Shown: piece after piece, positions 29,840 through 39,728 of the stretch
Layout of the letters: each line of letters starts with the position of its first letter
How positions within the stretch are numbered: the first letter of the stretch is position 1
Assembly: GCA_933207985.1 (NCBI GenBank)
Contig: OW240913.1
Location: forward strand, 265,631,201-265,695,200
DNA: 64,000 nt
From: Pelobates cultripes
Taxonomy: Eukaryota > Chordata > Amphibia > Anura > Pelobatidae
Reading direction: 5' to 3'
The notes under the pieces: generated by a model
What the model was told of the DNA's origin: nothing
The model's input: the letters and a program-made list of their open reading frames with translations, nothing else
Database searches by the model: none
Made by a program: the position numbers and the translations under genes

Positions 29840-30660
29840 GGATCCTGACAACCAAGGTATTGTTTTATTTTATTGCTGCAATACCTGTTTCTCGCCTCTA
29901 GTGGCCTCCCTAACTACTAGTCAATCCTCAGTTGCTCTCACCTGCCTCATATGATCTTCCAAGTCTGCTATAAAAGGCCACACCCAACTCTTCACATGGC
30001 CTTTACATTGAAGTCAGTGTTCTGAAATAAAACTTCTGATCCTGGCTTCTGAAAACATCCTGATCCTCTATGGAGACTCCGTGTGTCCCGTCACCGGAAT
30101 CCTCCTGAAACTCTTATCTTCAACTACTGAAAACATCCTGTATCCTTGCTCCTGAAAACATCCTGATCCTCTATGGAGACTCTGTGTGTGCCGTCACCGG
30201 AATCCTCCTGAAACTCTTATCTTCAGCTACTGAAAACATCCTGTATCCTGGCTTCTGAAAACATCCTGATCCTCTATGGAGACTCCATGTGTCCCGTCAC
30301 CGGAATCCTCCTGAAACTCTTATCTTCAACTACTGAAAACATCCTGTATCCTGGCTCCTGAAAATATCCTGATCCTCTATGGAGACTCTGTGTGTCCTGT
30401 CGCCGGAATCCTCCTGAAACTCTTATCTTCAACTACTGTAACTCTGCAAGATCCTGTAAGCAACCTGTATTACATAATACTTGAATCTACTTACCTGTTT
30501 CAAATGCTGCAACACTGCATGATCATGTAAGCAACCTGTATTACTTTATACTGGAATCTACTTACCTGTCTCAACTGCATAATCTTTTACGCAACCTGTA
30601 CTATATTATACTGAAAGTACTTACCAGCTTTAACCATTTCAACCCTGTATCATCCTGAAC
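29840..30660 (+). repeat. LTR-like region with tandem repeats
   Basis: A CTATAAAAGG promoter-like box (about 29968-29977) is followed at 30026-30031 by AATAAA, in the style of a gypsy LTR. Downstream, a 103-bp unit repeats four times from about 30059 (starts at 30059, 30162, 30265 and 30368). A looser 60-70-bp unit repeats about three times at 30450-30650 (variants of GTAAGCAACCTGTATTAC). I could not identify LTR termini or a target duplication, so calling it a gypsy LTR is tentative. Confidence 0.5.
30059..30470 (+). repeat. 103-bp tandem repeat, four copies
   Basis: Unit start CCTGATCCTCTATGGAGACT recurs at exactly 103-bp spacing with few substitutions. Each unit carries GTCACCGGAATCCTCC (CGCC in the fourth) and CTTATCTTCAACTACTG. 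Confidence 0.9.
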
Positions 30661-30669
30661 GTTGCTGCA

Positions 30670-31365
30670 GTGTGACATTCCACAAACTATTAATCTACTT
30701 GGAAATAACTTCAAACCTACTTGTATATAAAAGACTTTATTCATTTACTTCAAGATATCCTTTTTGTGGCATGTTGCCTTAATTCTTGCTTTCAAGTAAA
30801 TTGAATCCCAGAAGTGTACAATACAAATCAAATAATTTGCCTCAAAAAGCTATGTGTGAAATAGGATTAGGCTAATAAGATGCAGAGGCATTTGTACAAT
30901 ATTTGCAATTAAAAATAAATACATCCATTGTTAGTCTTATCAATGGAAATGAAAGGGGAGTCATAGTTCATTAACAGAGAAGATACTTAGGGAGTTATGA
31001 TAGTATGTCATCAGGGAACCAGAGGTGTTATAGACATAAAGGCCATTATAAGGCATGGTGGTTTCCAAGAAGAATCTTATGCATATATCATGGGTTTAGT
31101 ACATTTTTTGTTGGAATGATTGATCAAGAGTAAGCATTTAAACACCTTTTAAGAACAATGTTCTTTACTTTATAGTATAATGAGGCTAAGCTTGATAGTG
31201 ACCCTAATCCAACTGGTGCATATCATGAATATGTGGAATTCAATGGACTTTGATAAGTCCCATGTATGAACAAAATATGTCAGGCAGATTTATTAAAAAC
31301 CATGTATAGAATTTTTTTTGCAGAACAGTACTTCTATACAAAGTATACTGCATTGGTATACTACC
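30670..31365. other. AT-rich DNA, no gene
   Basis: Nothing recognised between the tandem-repeat region and the hAT element. Confidence 0.4.
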
Positions 31366-31373
31366 AATATATC

Positions 31374-32150
31374 CAGGGTCAGATTAAGAGGCACTTTGGC
31401 CTGGTGCTGATATTACGATGGGCCTAATTACAGAATCTTATCGACAGAAAACACTAAAACAGCCATAACTCCCAAGCGCCATGTATCTGGAAACTCACAG
31501 ACTACAGCTATAGGAAAACACATATCCTATGCTAATCTCTCACTTTCATCTTTCAAGCAAATCCATACAGTGTCCGTGAAACAGAATGCCAGTGGTTGGG
31601 GTAAAAGGGTGGGCCACTGACATGTATCACATAACCAGAAACATCTAAAGGGGAAAGCATGCCCCAAAAGGTGGCATGTCTCCACAAAGAATTGGAAGGC
31701 CAGCCTGGCATGAATGTATGTCAGGCTGGCTGCCTGCCTATCATCCAGGCTTTCCAACAAAGGGCATACTATGCAGACAGCACACAGAGCTTTGTATAAA
31801 TGTGTCTAATGATGCACTCGCTCCACGCTTTTTAAGAAATGTGCCCTAGCACTCACTTGTCTACTCCTATCCTTACCTTCTTACTAGCAGGCAGAAGCTC
31901 CTGGTATATAGTTTGTCACAGCAAAAAGGTGTATGTAATGAGTGAAAGAGAACATGCTACAGTGTTAGAGAGACTGAAGTAGCAAGAGTATTTGCATAGT
32001 GCGTAAAGTAAGCTTTACCTTTACTGATTTCATTGTCAGACAGTCTACACAAGTTTTTCTCTCCTACATCCCTCTTAAGGTTTCCCAACTTCCAATACTT
32101 AAGCAAAAGTCAAAAGTAGCCTCATCAACCCTGGGGTTAACCCGGCCCTG
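31374..32150. mobile_element. 777-bp hAT element, non-autonomous
   Basis: The element begins CAGGGTCAGATTAAG and ends GTTAACCCGGCCCTG. It is flanked by the exact 8-bp duplication AATATATC at 31366-31373 and 32151-32158. No transposase frame is present. The central part (about 31410-31765) is homologous, in inverted orientation, to 59625-59930. The minus-strand frame at 31527-31760 is therefore a repeat by-product. Confidence 0.9.
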
Positions 32151-32159
32151 AATATATCT

Positions 32160-33690
32160 ACATAGTTCTTCACCGACAACTGGCTAAATAACCTAATATA
32201 AATAATATAATAATAACTGGCTGGATAGATTTAGGAATAACCAAAGGACAAGGCATCAATTCACCAAACCTTGTCTGTTTTCAGTTGCTTCCAATGCATT
32301 TTCATAAAAATTGATGCCTATAAGTTAAACTAAATTCAGCAATATTCATGTGACATTGTGATTGGTCGGAATGAATAAACAGACATACTTTTAATATGAA
32401 TACACAAGAGGGTCATACTGATTTCATGGCTTTCTGTATGCTTCTTGGAAGTGCTCTGTTTGCTCCAAACAATATTTCTGTAATTATTTAGTACATTTTT
32501 AAAAGCTGGAGAGGGAGAGAGGGGGGTAGTTCTTGCTTTAAGGATACGCAGAAGACAGAGCTCTCATTCTACTGGGATCTGTATACAGGGAGATGCAAAA
32601 TGTGTCATGTATAATATCATGCGTTTAGTGTACTGCATCATTAAAAGCCTGAATTTGCTGCTTGACTGTCAAAACAATTTTGAAGGACATCTTTGCTGAC
32701 TCAAGTACAAACCTTAACTAAACTCATGGTTGCATTAAGAATCCTTATACTGCAAACATCAGAAATTGTAGATAATAAATCTGCTGTAGAAATTGAACTT
32801 GAGCCTGGCAAAAACAATCAAAACTTTAAATAAATGTATATATTTTATATATATTTTTGCGCGGCCTCTAGGGGATTATAAAGAAACTAATTTCTGGATC
32901 AAATATAAATGTTAATAACACTATAATACCATCAAACTTACTAGATCACACGTGTAGTTACTGTGATCAAATGTGGACTACACTATGTTTGCTTGCCCAT
33001 GATTGAATATAACTTTAAATTTATAGAATTACCATCAGAAAGTGTATGTACTGCTACAGAAAATAATTCACCTTTGGTTCATTGTACAAAGAGTTCATGG
33101 TATATATTTATTTAACATGAATTAATTATATTAACTTCCATAAACAACATTGTCATATTTAAAAAAGTCTCAGTTAAGTTTATAAATATATATATAAACG
33201 TAAGCATATAGGCAACAAAAACTAAAATAAAGATAATACACTTGTGTTTTTCAAGTCATAAGTTTGACCTACTGTGTGTCTTTTATGTGAGATAAAACAA
33301 ATGAGAAAGAACTGTTCATCCACTAGATTGTATTACAAAGAAAATGCATGTCTTGCCAATGCTTAAGAGGGACTCAAGATTTAATGTTAAACATAAATGT
33401 TTTTTGACAAAGTTTGAAACCCCAAACACTCCAGGTTAACTATTTTGATAATAATAAACAAAATACATTAAATCTATCATAGAAAAATAATTCAATTTTT
33501 TATTTTAGTTTAAACAAACTACTTTCTTTTTTATGTTTTTTGCTAGTTACTTGAAAGAGATGTATCAGGAATTAGTTTTTTTGCATACTTTTTCCATGTT
33601 GTTATTTGCTTTAGCATTTTAAATGCTGACATTTTCATCAGCTTTTACGTTTATAAACTATTTTTTATGAACTATTTTTATCGCATTATC
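32160..33690. other. AT-rich DNA without a recognised feature
   Basis: No gene or known repeat was seen. The segment around 32600-32720 is less simple in sequence and might be conserved noncoding DNA. Confidence 0.35.
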
Positions 33691-33694
33691 ATTA

Positions 33695-35797
33695 TTTTTT
33701 TTTTTTTTTAATTCTTTATTTTTCATTGTGCAAGATATAGCAAGACAGCCTTCAGAGCCACAACGGCTTATGCAGGCACATTAATAATACTGTCGTAAAT
33801 TTTGTAGAATTAATAGTTTTAGCACGTATTTTTGATAGATAATTATAGTCAAACTTTATAACATAAAGTATTAGATTGTATGTTTCAGTGTGAACGTGTA
33901 TAGATATGCCACATCACCATGCGTCTAATCTATATCTACTTAACAGTCTTCCTATGAGTTGGGCTGAGGTACGTTCTGCACATTTTTGGTGTAATGGACT
34001 GGTTGGTCATAACGCGTATATTTGCTGTGCCACTGGTGCGGGTAGCGGCTAGTGCTGGCCACGTGGAGCATTTGGCTAGTGTTTTAATTCTGGCACAGAA
34101 GATTAGCTTATAGGGTCCCGGCCCGTTGTGTGTTATAAAGTGTGTTTGGGTTCTTGATAATGTAAGGGCTGAGTGTGTGTGATTCCTTGTTGTGTAAGCG
34201 AGTCATGTTTCGGAACGTGGTTGTCTATGCTTTCCCCAGTCTCGGCTTATCTTGTCTGCTTGTAGGGGTTTTACTGTGCTTTAGGGCTGGGTTAGTGACA
34301 AGAGTGGGTGCTCTGTGGGTTACAATGCCCTTTAACCCCAGGGCATTAGGGGGGAGAGGGGTCTATAATCTGTACGTGGAGCATTCGCCTCGCCTTTCCG
34401 TGGCTGGTTGACTGTGTCTGATCAGCAAGGTTAAGTCTAGGTTGAGAGTGTTGTGAGTATCTGGTACAATATCTAAAATGCATTATAAACTAACAACATG
34501 TTTACTTAGGTCTGGGTTTATAGGCTTCAAGGTATAGTCCCAGGATGCTCGACTGGTGTGTCCGTGGCAGTACTGGGTAGTCCTAATGTGGCCATCAGGG
34601 CTGGAGCTTCCTCCAAGGTGGAGATCTTATAGTGATGTTCTCCCTTGGTCACCCAGAGTGTTCTAGGAGTTGCCCATCGGTATGGGATGCCCGCTGTTTG
34701 TAGGGTAGACGTGACGGGTTGCAGGCTTTTGTGCCACAGTAGGGTATCTCTGCTTAAATCCTGGAAGAATGTAAGCCGGTGTGTTTCAAATTCGTGTGGT
34801 GATTTACCTTTGATTGCTGCCATCAGAGCAATTTTATCCGTAAGTGACTGGCATCTCATAATAATATCTCGTGAGACTGCCTGTGGTGCTTTACGAGGTT
34901 TGGCAATACGATATACGCCATCAAATGTAAAATATTTGGCCTGCTTATTTGGGAGGAGTGAGGCCACCAAGCGCCTTATGTGGTGGGGCAGTTCATCCAG
35001 TGGTATGTCTTCCGGTACACCTCTTATTTTAATGTTCTTTCTCTTGCCCCTGTCTTCTAGTACATTTATTTGTCTGTTTACGTTAGCTTGTACCTTTTGC
35101 AGCTTGGTAACTGTGTCTTTTAGGGAGGTGAGGCCTTGGTGCAGGTCTCTTACTTCTTGTTCCGCGGCGTGGGTGTGGGCCGACACCGCTTGTACTTCTG
35201 CTGCTAGTCCTTTTAGGTCAGCCTGCCACATGAGCTGGAGGTTTCTCTGGAGGCCAGTCAGTATATTCTGAATGTCCTGTTTAGTGGCCGGTGTTGTTTC
35301 GTTGGTGATTTGCAGGTTTGCGTTGGCAGTGGTGATCTTGGCTGTGCTGTGTGTAGAGTCGCCATCTTCAGACTGCTCGGGCGAGGCTGCCATGTCTGTT
35401 CGGGCCCAAGGTTGTATGGGAGTTTGCAGCATGCTGCATATGTCTGTGTGCGGTAAAAAAGTGCTCTGTGTGGTTTGTGGGACCTTCGTCCCATTTCTTC
35501 CGGGGTGTAGAAGTCAGATTCGGCGGGGTATAGGTTCGCCCCGAGCCACGCTGTCAGCTCCCTGTTTAGTGTCTGGTCGCGTGTGTGTGGTAGGCCAAAG
35601 TTCCTTTGGCGCGGCGTTTCGTGCCCGATTTCTGCACAAACGGCATCTGTGGATTCAGACGGGTGTCAGGGGTGAGTGCCTGCAGTCCGTTTTAGCTGTT
35701 AAGAGTTATAATTGCATTTTTTTCTGCTTTGTCGCTCCTGATTGTCGGAGCTGCTGGAAATGGCGTCCTCACCGTTGCGCCGCTAGCTCCACCCCCC
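33695..35797 (-). mobile_element. ORF1-only 'half-L1' element, full length
   Basis: On the minus strand the element runs from a GC-rich 5' UTR (35797-35433) through an intact ORF1 (35432-34527). About 800 bp of noncoding 3' UTR follow, then AATAAAG (about 33717) and a poly(A) tract (T-run on the plus strand, 33695-33709). No endonuclease or RT sequence is present. Flanks TATCGCATTATCATTA (33679-33694) and TATCGTATTATTTTTA (35798-35813) agree at 13 of 16 positions, consistent with an old target duplication. The structure resembles mammalian HAL1, in which ORF2 is missing and L1 machinery is borrowed. Confidence 0.75.
34527..35432 (-). CDS. L1 ORF1p-like RNA-binding protein, intact 301 codons
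   Basis: This is an uninterrupted 301-residue frame with L1 ORF1p architecture. It has an acidic, polar N-terminus (1-50) and a coiled coil with heptad spacing (about 55-128, QNILTGLQRNLQLMW to NRQINVLEDR). The RRM starts at KRKNIKIRGVPED (130-142), and the C-terminal domain contains AVSRDIIMRCQS (185-196), LTFFQDLSRDTLLWH (220-234) and GIPYRWATPRTLWV (248-261). In L1, ORF1p forms RNA-coating trimers in the cytoplasm. The second methionine (codon 14, start at 35393) has G at -3 and G at +4 and may be the real start. The preservation contrasts with the dead L1 copies nearby. Whether it is expressed cannot be told. Confidence 0.8.
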   Translation of the reverse strand: MLQTPIQPWARTDMAASPEQSEDGDSTHSTAKITTANANLQITNETTPATKQDIQNILTGLQRNLQLMWQADLKGLAAEVQAVSAHTHAAEQEVRDLHQGLTSLKDTVTKLQKVQANVNRQINVLEDRGKRKNIKIRGVPEDIPLDELPHHIRRLVASLLPNKQAKYFTFDGVYRIAKPRKAPQAVSRDIIMRCQSLTDKIALMAAIKGKSPHEFETHRLTFFQDLSRDTLLWHKSLQPVTSTLQTAGIPYRWATPRTLWVTKGEHHYKISTLEEAPALMATLGLPSTATDTPVEHPGTIP

Positions 35798-35867
35798 TAT
35801 CGTATTATTTTTATAATCAAAAGATTACTGCTTAACAACACAATTTTAAATACTAAAATATTTTATA

Positions 35868-36146
35868 ATGTCGTCATTATTACAAAAATTGCATATCAGA
35901 ATTTTAGAACATTTTAATAACATAAAGAGAAACAAATTAGATCACAGTATCCCTAGGCACTGTAACTCTTGTCCTTCTTTTAGCTGGAATACTTTCCAAG
36001 CTTTTGGCATAGACTCAGTTCAGATAGGTTGGAGAGGAGGAGATAAAAACCAGGAATTAATTAGAAAGGAAGCTCTGTGGATCTTTAATCTCAGTACTTT
36101 ACATCAAGGACTTAATCAAGAAATAGACCTTCAGGGTCTTATTTAA
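35868..36146 (+). pseudogene. Penelope-like element GIY-YIG C-terminal fragment
   Basis: A 92-codon frame matches the end of PLE proteins: a RILEHFNNIKRN-like helix, then HSIPRHC (family HSLARHF-like), FGIDSVQIGWRGGDKNQEL, LIRKEALWIFNLSTL and GLNQEIDLQGLI. The E of KEALW is the GIY-YIG catalytic Glu position. The half with GIY and YIG is missing; the upstream neighbour is the half-L1 element, whose insertion point lies at 35798-35813. The stop at 36144-36146 is the natural PLE stop, and the tail with the hammerhead-like motif follows. Confidence 0.75.
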
Positions 36147-36149
36147 TGG

Positions 36150-37100
36150 CAGAGTTTTTCCTCTATATATATACATATGTATGTGTTCTTTCTATATATG
36201 TGTGTGTATATATACATGTATATATGTATATATATTTTTTTTTCACATATGTGTAATTTATATGTTTGTCTTTCCTCTCATTTCTGTATAGACCTTGGGT
36301 TAATATGGTATGTACCTATGTTTCATTACACAGATGTGTCACCCAATTTCTAATTTGATGGGTTGCATTGTAGGATGTATGTTTATATGTATTTATAGAT
36401 TTTTTTCTTATTTTGTGTTTTCAGTACTGTATAGTTTGTTTGTACACCTTTTTTTTGTATATATATTTTTTTTGTATATTTCTATTCATTTTTATTTATT
36501 TTTATATATTTTTTACAGATTTTTATACATTTTTTCATTTATCATATATTTTTTCATTTATAGATATGTTTAATTCTATTTTATTTTATGCCTACACCCT
36601 CCAATGCAGCCCCTAACGATTTATTTCTGATGTCCATGCATGCGCAGTAGAAATATGGAACTGTCTCTTTGAATTTCGTCATATCCCCGCGTCTTTGTGC
36701 GTTCCACGGATGGAACGCACGCTTAATAACAGATGAACGCAATCAAACGGAGATTTTTACCGGTATTTAAACCGGAGAAAAAGAAGTATAGAAGTATCCC
36801 TGAAGAAGTCCTACACCCTATAGGACGAAACGCGTTGGATTTCTATATTGGACCTATATTTTATATTGTTTTATACTGTTTTTTATTTGTTTGTATTTAT
36901 ATTTTGGCTATTCATCTATAACCACTCCTGTTTATTCCTGTTTTTGGATTGATGACAACATTGCATGGAGTTCCAGGTTATTGAGAGATACGCTCTTTGT
37001 GATTTACACACATGTAAGTGTGACCAATAAATGTGATTTTTTACTTTTTATAACAAACTTCACTATTTTTGTTTTCCTTTATTTTTATATATCCTATGAG
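36150..37100 (+). mobile_element. 3' noncoding part of the PLE copy
   Basis: The AT-rich stretch after the PLE stop holds a (TATATACATA)-type simple tract (36165-36240) and T-rich sequence (36400-36560). A small hairpin GTGCGTTCCA...TGGAACGCAC lies at about 36698-36720, followed by the hammerhead-like motif. The frames here are simple-sequence artefacts. The 3' edge of the element is not clear. The following 37100-37545 shows nothing recognisable. Confidence 0.5.
36799..36838 (+). ncRNA. Hammerhead-like motif in PLE tail, canonical-looking core
   Basis: CTGAAGA (36800-36806) fits the hammerhead core CUGANGA. GTCCTA...TAGGAC forms stem II, and GAAACGCG (36827-36834) supplies the GAAA core and the start of stem III. 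A CGCGTC that could pair as the stem III 5' strand with the cleavage triplet GUC lies near 36689. The stems I and III pairing was judged by eye only. Confidence 0.5.
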
Positions 37101-37625
37101 GTGATTCTCTAAATTATCCATCGGATTACATACTGCCCCTGAGTGGGCGAGAAGCCCTGTCTCACGTGCGTTTGTGAGTGTATCTATAATCACTTATATT
37201 TATAGATTAAAAAGCTCCTTTACTATATTACGCTATGTCAGATTTCAGATTTTTATACAGATTTCATATGGATTTCATTCTCCATCAGGTTGTTGTATAT
37301 TCTATATAGTAACCTACACGTATTCTGGGTGTTTTCCACCTTTTTACTATTTCACATTGTTTCTTGGGTGTCTGTGAGGTACACCTAGGAATTCTTCCAG
37401 TTATACGTTTCTATTTTGTAGTGTATATACTATTTTTTGTCTATGTCATTATTACAGCGTTTTGAAATGTTCAGTAGTTTGGTTTTTCTCTTTTAAGCAG
37501 TGAAATTAATTTTGAAATTGAACTTCAAATAGTTTATGTCTAGATTTGTCTAGAGCAGGGGTTCCCAATAAATTTTTCCCATGGAACCCTTTGACATAGT
37601 GTATCAACATCGTGGACAACCCCCC

Positions 37626-38168
37626 CACCCAGTGCCAGTGTGTGTCAAGGTGTGTATATCTGTGCTAGTATGTGCCAGTGTGTGTATCTGTGTATGTGTG
37701 TATATCTGACACACAGATACACACACACACATACACTGGCACATAGTGGCACACAGATACACACACTGACAAACAGATACACACACCTTGACACACACAG
37801 TGTATCTGTCTGTGTGTGTATGTATGTATTTGTGTGTCAAGGTGTGTGTATCTGTATGTGTATGTGTCTGTGTATCAAGGTGTGTGTAGCTGTGTTTGTA
37901 AGTGCCAGTGTGTATGAATCTGACACACAGATACACACACACTGGCAGATAGTGGCACACAGATACACACACTGACACAGACACACATACCTTGACACAC
38001 AGTGTGTATCTGTATCTGTGTGCCAAGGTGTGTGTATCTATGTTTCAAACTGTGTGTATCTGTGTTTGTATGTGCCGGTGTGTGTCAAGGCGTGTATATC
38101 GGTGTTTGTATGCACCAGTGTGTGTATCTCTGTGTCAGTGTGTATCTCTGTGTGTGTATCTGTGTGTC

Positions 38169-38204
<36 letters not shown>

Positions 38205-38720
38205 GACACACAGATACACACACACACTGGCAGATAGTGGCACACAGATACACATTGACACACGCCTTGACACACAGATACACACACTCAGATACACACT
38301 GACAGACACATCTTGACTCACAAATACACACACACTCAGACACACACAGTGACATACACTTGCACCCACAGATACACACTGGCGCATACACACACTGAAA
38401 TACTCAGATACACACACACTGACACACACACACACACACAAACATACTGATACACACTGGCACATAAACACACACACTTAGATACACACAGTAATACACA
38501 CAAATCTTGACACACTCAGACACACATACACTCTCACTGACAAACATACTCTTTTACAGACACACATACAAACACATATACACTCTCACTGACAAGAACA
38601 GATACATTCTCACTGACAAACACATACACTCACACACTCACTGACAAGCACAAATTCACTCTCACTGACAAACACACCTACTCTTTGACAAACACACAGA
38701 CACATACAAACTCCCTAACA
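37626..38720. repeat. GT/CA array with repeated strand switches
   Basis: GT-rich blocks (about 37640-37708, 37800-37918, 38004-38168) alternate with CA-rich blocks (about 37709-37799, 37919-38003, 38202-38720). The switch sequence TCTGACACACAGATACACAC recurs at about 37705, 37918 and 38202, and a (TA)n tract sits at 38169-38201. His/Thr-rich and Cys/Val-rich reading frames are artefacts. Confidence 0.85.
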
Positions 38721-38750
38721 TACCCATATACATTTTTTTTTTGGAGTCCC

Positions 38751-38910
38751 TCGCGTCCAGTGGGGCTGGTAGGTGGCTGGCATGGAGTACCTGGGGTTCA
38801 GTGGGGCTGCTGGGTGGCTGGCATGGAGTCCCTGTGGTCCAGTGGAGCTGCTGGGTGGCTGGCATGGAGTTCCTGGGGTCCAGTGGGGCTGCTGAACGGC
38901 TGGCGTGTGG
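38751..38910. repeat. 39-bp G-rich tandem repeat
   Basis: About four units with CAGTGGGGCTGCTGGGTGGC and TGGCATGGAGT, at 39-42-bp spacing. Confidence 0.85.
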
Positions 38911-39116
38911 GCGGCAAGGGAGCAGTGATTTCCCTGCTCAGGTCCCTCTTAGTAATGCCGGAGCAGGAGTGACATCATATTCCGGCTCCAGCATCACTGC
39001 TGTGCTTGCGAGAGAGCTGAGCAGGGAGATCACTGCTCACTGCTCCCTCGCCGCCCGCCGCCATTTTATTTTTAAAAATTTTGGCGGAACACCAATTGGG
39101 AAACGCTGGTCTAGAG

Positions 39117-39728
39117 TTATAGAGTATGAAGTGTCCCAGCAAAGTGCTTTTATATAATATCTAGATACCCACTGAAGCTATCTCGTGTGATGCAGGCTCA
39201 TACAGAATGATTGGCCGGGGCTGGATGTGCTGGAGGCTGAGTTCTCCAAGACCTGGGATTCACATGGCATCCCCACCATCCATGGTAACATTAGGGATTT
39301 ACTACATAAAGCAGAGGCCCTCTAGGGAAGTTTTATGTTCCTCTGTTTGGGGTTTTCTGTACAACAGGTATAGGACGTAATAGGCTGTGTCTTGGGTCTT
39401 GCGTGCTACGGAGCATTGATGACTTATATTGCGTAAGTCATTGTATCAAACTAGTACCCACTGCCATTTCTAATATTGTAGACAAATGAGGATTAAGGTA
39501 TACCACACTATAGTTGCACGGAAGCATATAGGTTGGTATTTGCTGGTGTGAAATTGAGGTTCTTATTTCTATTTATTTATTTATCTGGTCTGAGATAGAT
39601 TCACATTTTATTTTTTTATTTTTTTTGATGTCATGTACTTTTTCTCTTTTTTTGCAGCTTATGCTTTTTTTTGCCATTGTGAGGCACATACAACCTAGAC
39701 CATACAACCTAGACAATCAACATATTCA
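39117..39728. other. Unassigned DNA
   Basis: No gene. A GC-moderate part (39180-39330) is followed by AT-rich sequence. Nothing else recognised. Confidence 0.35.

Larger units (their letters stand above)
37556..39108. mobile_element. 1.55-kb hAT element, non-autonomous, with internal minisatellites
   Basis: The element begins CAGGGGTTCCCAAT and ends ATTGGGAAACGCTG. It is flanked by the exact 8-bp duplication GTCTAGAG at 37548-37555 and 39109-39116. Most of the interior is a GT/CA-rich array (37626-38720) followed by a 39-bp G-rich tandem repeat (38751-38910). A GC-rich part with CATCATATTCCGGCTCC follows, shared with the hAT element at 42.0 kb. No transposase. Confidence 0.9.

Noticed and set aside
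34645..35835. Plus-strand frames of 208 and 187 codons
   Set aside because: They are the antisense shadow of the intact half-L1 ORF1 and its 5' UTR.
37604..38477. Long Cys/Val- and His/Thr-rich reading frames
   Set aside because: They are translations of GT/CA repeats in several frames and have no other protein signal.
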